A stretch of DNA of 43,801 bases from positions 1 to 43,801 of IMG/VR virus record IMGVR_UViG_3300020084_000030. The stretch is one strand, 5' to 3'. The translations under genes and the position numbers were made by a program. Positions 41,601 through 43,801 of this stretch are shown here, piece by piece. Below the pieces are notes generated by a model. It was not told where the DNA came from. It saw only the letters and a list, made by a program, of their open reading frames with translations, and did no database searches. The DNA comes from a virus. Numbering within the stretch: position 1 is the first letter of the stretch; every line of letters begins with the position of its first letter.

Positions 41601-43801
41601 GCTTCTTTGCCATTTGTGTCAAAATTATCTATAATTACCGAAGACCCAACAGAAAACTTATTATGTGAATTTTCAACCACAGAAGATGTAATATTACCCT
41701 CTTTTGTTGTTTCTACGATTGCTTGTGCTCCAATGCCATTATTAGGCATAGAAGATAATCTTAATCTTCTTGAATTTGAAGGAAGATTAGTGTGTTGTAT
41801 TTTATTAGTATAATTTGATTCAACGGGAATAGAATAATATCTATTTCCTAAAATATAAGGAAATTCTGGTTGATTAGAAGAATTAATAGTAATGAAATAA
41901 GCATAAACTCCTTCTGGATAATCTGGTGTTACACAATATCTTCCATTATTATCATCTAAATCTCCAAACCTATGTTGATATCTGTAATCTTCAATAAAAT
42001 ATCCTAATGGGTAACTGGAAATATTTGGTCCTCCAGTTCTTTCAGTTTTTAATCTGTAACTCGTTTCCATTCTCTTTATCGAAGAAGATGGATTCAAAGG
42101 ATCTGTATAAGCATATGGACCATAAATTGGGTTGCCATCATATGCATATCCCAAAATAGGCGAGTGCTGAGAAGAATTAGTATCTCCTAGTTGATTTCGT
42201 AATGCAACTGGATTAGCGATGTGAGCATAACCATAACCAAAAGATCTTTCAATATTTTCAAAATAAAAACCATTATTGGAGTCTAAATTAGATGTATATC
42301 TTTGATACCTGTTTATTTTCCATCGCTTTACTTTAGTAACAGCAGTTGCACCTTCTCCATCTGGAATTATTTGTATTCTAATATTTCCTTGTGTATAAAA
42401 CTTGCCTTCCTCTACTTTGATAGTATCAATTAACTTACCATCTGTAGAAATAACCGCTTTATATTCTGCTAGTTTTCCAGCGTTTGTTATGTCACTAATA
42501 ACAATTTTTGGCGGGGATGAATAATACTCTCCAGGATTGTCAATAATTAATTTTGTAACTTTATCTTTTGTGACTACAGCACTTATTACAGCACCTCTAC
42601 CAGAGCTAATCAAAACCTCTGGATCTGTTTCAAATTTTTCTCCAGGAGAAGCTATTTCAATTCGGTCAATTACTTCACCAGACAAAACTGCTTTTGCTTT
42701 TGCTCCTTTATCGCCGCTTATAATGACATAAGGTGGTGCTTTGTAACCCTTTCCTTTGTTTGTTACATTGATAGAAACTACACCACCAAAAATTACATCA
42801 TTTTCAACTAAATTATTTTGGGAATTAAAAACAGAATCGTAATCTTTATATCCATATGCCAAAACACCATTCAAAAATACTCCAACATCTCTAATTCCAG
42901 TTTCATATAATTCAGTAGTCCTTGATGGATACTTTTTAATTAATTTTAAATGTTTTTGATCTTTAAATGCAATTCCAGTAAAATTACCGATAGTATATGA
43001 AGGATACCCAGATGATGCAATATAATAATATTGATCATCTTCATAAATTGCCGCTACATTATTCAATACTTCATTTAATCCTGCAACATTACTATAAGAA
43101 ACATTATTATTTAAAATCCAACGATTTGCAGATAAAAGTTTACTATAAATTACAGGATTTCTAGTTTCAAATCCAGGTTTACTAATTTGTACAGTATCTC
43201 CTTCAGATGAAAAGGGCGTTCCTGAAGAAACATTGATATTATATAAAATTCCCAATGCCAAAAACTTAATTTTTTGTGTTACTCCATTGATGACAACATC
43301 TACAGATAATGCTGCATAATTATAAACGGGAGTATTTACTGGATAATCTCCATTTCCAGATCTTGAGTCTATTTCAAATTGATTTACAGTTTTATCTTTA
43401 AATGTAAAAGTTTCATTTCCGATTAAAACTTTTCCTTTAGTGTTTTTCCAACCAGTTGCTGAAAAAACATTAATTTTACTATTATTAGTTGCGGTAGGAA
43501 GCAGTCTTTTGGTTAGAAAAGTTTTTTGTGCTACTTTAAATTCTCCAACTATACTATTTGGAGAAATTACGATTTCGTAAATACTTTCATTATCATAATT
43601 TCCTAAAAATAAAATATTATCTACGATGCCAAAACTATTCCTTACGGAAGAATTGTAAATATCCTCTTCCTGGATTATTTTTTGACCAATTACTGATAAA
43701 ATATCATTCTGATTAATTTGACTAATTATTTTTACTTTTAACGCATATTTTCCAATCCAATTAGAAGTAGAAGTTTTTAAAGTATTGTCTTTTGGGTAAT
43801 A
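35642..43801 (-). CDS. Giant virion protein at the gp7 position, with YHYH-type domain; start outside window
   Basis: The reading frame is open from 43801 to the stop at 35642 (at least 2719 aa). A start at 43261 is only an in-frame TTG, and the 180 codons before it carry no stop, so the gene begins outside the window. Residues below count from the edge. GSGY-type repeats (VTNKGKGYKAPPYVIISG, IIDNPGEYYSSPPKIVIS) fall at about 340-490. A YHYH-type domain (about 543-660) shows LGYAYDGNPIYGPYAYTDPL, GDLDDNNGRYCVTPDYPEG and YAYFIT. Further repeats occur later (ITNPGSGYITPPKVYV), and there are two RG modules, one at the C-terminus (LLIGDEIVTYTN...CVRGAENTVAKSHNAGD). It lies directly before gp8, the T4 gp7 position, but no gp7 similarity is evident. 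It is probably a baseplate or tail protein. Confidence 0.85.
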   Translation of the reverse strand, partial: YYPKDNTLKTSTSNWIGKYALKVKIISQINQNDILSVIGQKIIQEEDIYNSSVRNSFGIVDNILFLGNYDNESIYEIVISPNSIVGEFKVAQKTFLTKRLLPTATNNSKINVFSATGWKNTKGKVLIGNETFTFKDKTVNQFEIDSRSGNGDYPVNTPVYNYAALSVDVVINGVTQKIKFLALGILYNINVSSGTPFSSEGDTVQISKPGFETRNPVIYSKLLSANRWILNNNVSYSNVAGLNEVLNNVAAIYEDDQYYYIASSGYPSYTIGNFTGIAFKDQKHLKLIKKYPSRTTELYETGIRDVGVFLNGVLAYGYKDYDSVFNSQNNLVENDVIFGGVVSINVTNKGKGYKAPPYVIISGDKGAKAKAVLSGEVIDRIEIASPGEKFETDPEVLISSGRGAVISAVVTKDKVTKLIIDNPGEYYSSPPKIVISDITNAGKLAEYKAVISTDGKLIDTIKVEEGKFYTQGNIRIQIIPDGEGATAVTKVKRWKINRYQRYTSNLDSNNGFYFENIERSFGYGYAHIANPVALRNQLGDTNSSQHSPILGYAYDGNPIYGPYAYTDPLNPSSSIKRMETSYRLKTERTGGPNISSYPLGYFIEDYRYQHRFGDLDDNNGRYCVTPDYPEGVYAYFITINSSNQPEFPYILGNRYYSIPVESNYTNKIQHTNLPSNSRRLRLSSMPNNGIGAQAIVETTKEGNITSSVVENSHNKFSVGSSVIIDNFDTNGKEASADVASLKGENIVSIESQQTKAVLIESKTPVYFFDGSIITQEGTGANGEVVGNIFSANKFVFRNVSGNFDTVNKLNSNIRVLNLILDTESFYTKNAIISLTTGKEVTVLSIQNNFLKVAFNPFTDGSGIVFPQSSNGIIANKIYYVKNSTTNQFKISETPNGNPISLQNAATFGVVATSENGRGQILEEVIGGNTVKIKVLDGTFTTSASFYLKTNNIDDTVGSRVFQIDELSKNIEIFSLNENIGLIKTNTEHKITENDKIFVDINPNDSTTTTNYYVRKRIYQTVKLFTPSFTTTINDSGVGVTKRLNGGSDYANAGSATYSNIELIFADQTKCRNQNGIIVSSNAFVGSPGAPGNARATITVVNGSVTENGVVIIGKGSGYQIGDVLTVLNSSLQRLSGSLSQSVLYLEVTHVGLGKTQTKLIVNDVSGISNGDILKVNDELMSVNSILNNTINVTRGIQNTAAVNHFSNQTVFVNNAKYNFTIGNRIGPSTGDAVINEYNSERQELTVIFDNNQTLESITKLSFASTFFDNSTPVKLVRVDSIIKDANYKFEFSKSINGPWIKNPVIEIQKYYKYKFITNHPSLAGSFLEFSPSNNRNLVTTEVIKGNSLPGSGSESNSFISVKFGFGDSSPLNNYTQKKSLDFTNYFYYDKSGVIDSENSYLSVIDDPLQGEKVVSYVSPKSFAYKLDKIPQYDGSGSFNYTTSSIFAIGKIDSLKITNTGKLYKKLPIIRGIRVSPAFECIPNVNYDQLTGKILSVSVSLSGSGYSKPSVVILNSDIFPEFEIVKGNSGEIIAILPKDYNIVYKTKPLMIVVETDVIAYFGSNNIGIPNNIRIDYNGSNYYDDFSLSSVYTSHQILQLSNFTENCFLNGEIVKQYENNSLIAEGRISVDGYKNKINIIKLINVIGEFKSGLQIIGQSKKNVALVNKVFYSIFSSDIRSYYDNAGYYDTDKGKLSVGNQKLSDSYFYQDYSYVVKSKSPINIWKKLVEQTVHPAGFKMFGEVSIDVTASTQMPENQRILDNVSIIELWNEKTNRVTIESTRQQITQTIIDVKDNNIRRGKGSVFASSIDTSETISYSFSLQQVFDGDFNQSGNRVGRKTFNMIVSGVGPLNVSNVNNLVITLDGVLQEPGRAFTVSGSTITFAQAPLGQRISNNQIVEAQKFVGRLVRFKNNSFNSQYFKKIKNIENDFNGIKTRFPLYYEDDTNAILDAKENLLVSLDGVLQENKMTPLIPATSSYYIDRTKTPNEIVFVAPPTKINEENRQKFFAYSVGNYERLEIDERLFTGERRGPFILRSVLGKRTISVDSDRSILLFREGILQVRNRDYTITGSDIIFSEAPKPGQKINVLYLYGRQTIPKLTFYNFENNKFFNVINIVVNGAVSFKELSDRSTVYQGNSLGQWEAVGEVLQYSKTPGQLTTRFIIRQQNNKFSSLKDLKFVPTGGLSEYVIPSNQIASISSFTEDDEKNELVFKTKAGWMVGTELLPKYENNLDIGDLVKIDGERDYRQILEIPETLKKLGHRPEDLIEENHYGLVDVTQYNGIIDGVGLSVLASVNGGKVTSLTWNNRKYEEFAVRIYDGIILPKTIYGRNTIVELTNPNLVRLRDNTTILVTNKNDAIIEYRGISIQPNAYGYDKTPQLVFVPQPQRDSFGNIIGPVTGGGASGFVVMDRGEIIDIVITNPGSGYITPPKVYVTRGYSIYKSPQKVISSRTDLLLSPQIFLDTTVSRLISIIKTPSDSPEIQTISDVRCFYDSTNPTIIITPPPKDAEIKKVNRDITSIITLDPPEFISITNISYERLSKFFFPPVISTIQSLTKTTTVIADFGAVDTYYTGLNNDKYHFGKLGNRFEVYENIKFITDYGLANVSEQNTLEMMEIYYPNITLGDFSDGYASSTGISGSVWELTWPSVNEFGAILDSGLNTTDTIVYIPNTSRYPNTGKLLIGDEIVTYTNKLSDRFIGCVRGAENTVAKSHNAGDYLRSLL

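Noticed and set aside
43259-43261. TTG as the start of the giant >2719-aa gene
   Set aside because: The frame is open for 180 further codons to the window edge and no ribosome site precedes the TTG.

Overview
The window is a late structural block of a T4-like (contractile-tailed) marine phage genome. Every gene I can support lies on the minus strand, so transcription runs from the right end to the left end. Evidence for T4-like ancestry is direct: the products resemble T4 gp8, gp13, gp14, gp15, gp16 and gp17, and they occur in T4 order. The AT-rich DNA, T4-type late promoters (TATAAATA and variants), the YHYH-type and DUF4815-like regions in giant virion proteins, and the many long beta-structured fibre proteins all fit marine cyanobacterial myoviruses (Kyanoviridae, infecting Prochlorococcus or Synechococcus). 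A T4-like phage of another marine host such as Pelagibacter cannot be excluded, because no host-diagnostic metabolic gene (psbA and the like) or tRNA is present.

Layout in transcription order. (1) 43801-25130: two giant virion proteins flank gp8. The first (at least 2719 aa) has no stop codon up to the window edge, so its start lies outside. It sits where T4 has gp7. The second is 2844 aa and carries a DUF4815-like N-terminus. (2) 25130-7642: a long adhesion and fibre cluster. It holds two ~1640-aa beta-helix fibre proteins that share several modules, at least three shorter fibres with a common basic N-terminal motif, two small coiled-coil proteins, small beta-sandwich proteins and a kelch-like protein. 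(3) 7630-4686: three proteins not normally part of T4 morphogenesis. Two are unknown and overlap each other. The third appears to be a U32-family-like TIM barrel joined to a class I methyltransferase. (4) 4655-1738: gp13 and gp14 (neck), gp15 (tail terminator) and gp16 (small terminase). (5) 1713-834: three small accessory genes. (6) 841 to the left edge: the N-terminal ATPase half of the large terminase gp17.

Regulation visible in the sequence: at least nine late-promoter octamers sit just upstream of start codons, several overlapping the stop codon of the gene before. One lies inside the hairpin of a strong intrinsic terminator (19687-19719). A near-consensus sigma70-type promoter (TTGACA, 17 nt, TATAGT) precedes the 79-aa gene and gp17. 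Genes are tightly packed, often with ATGA or TAATG overlaps, and no stretch above 300 bases lacks a gene. The longest gaps are about 50-65 bases and hold promoters. I see no tRNA, rRNA, CRISPR array, integrase or insertion sequence.
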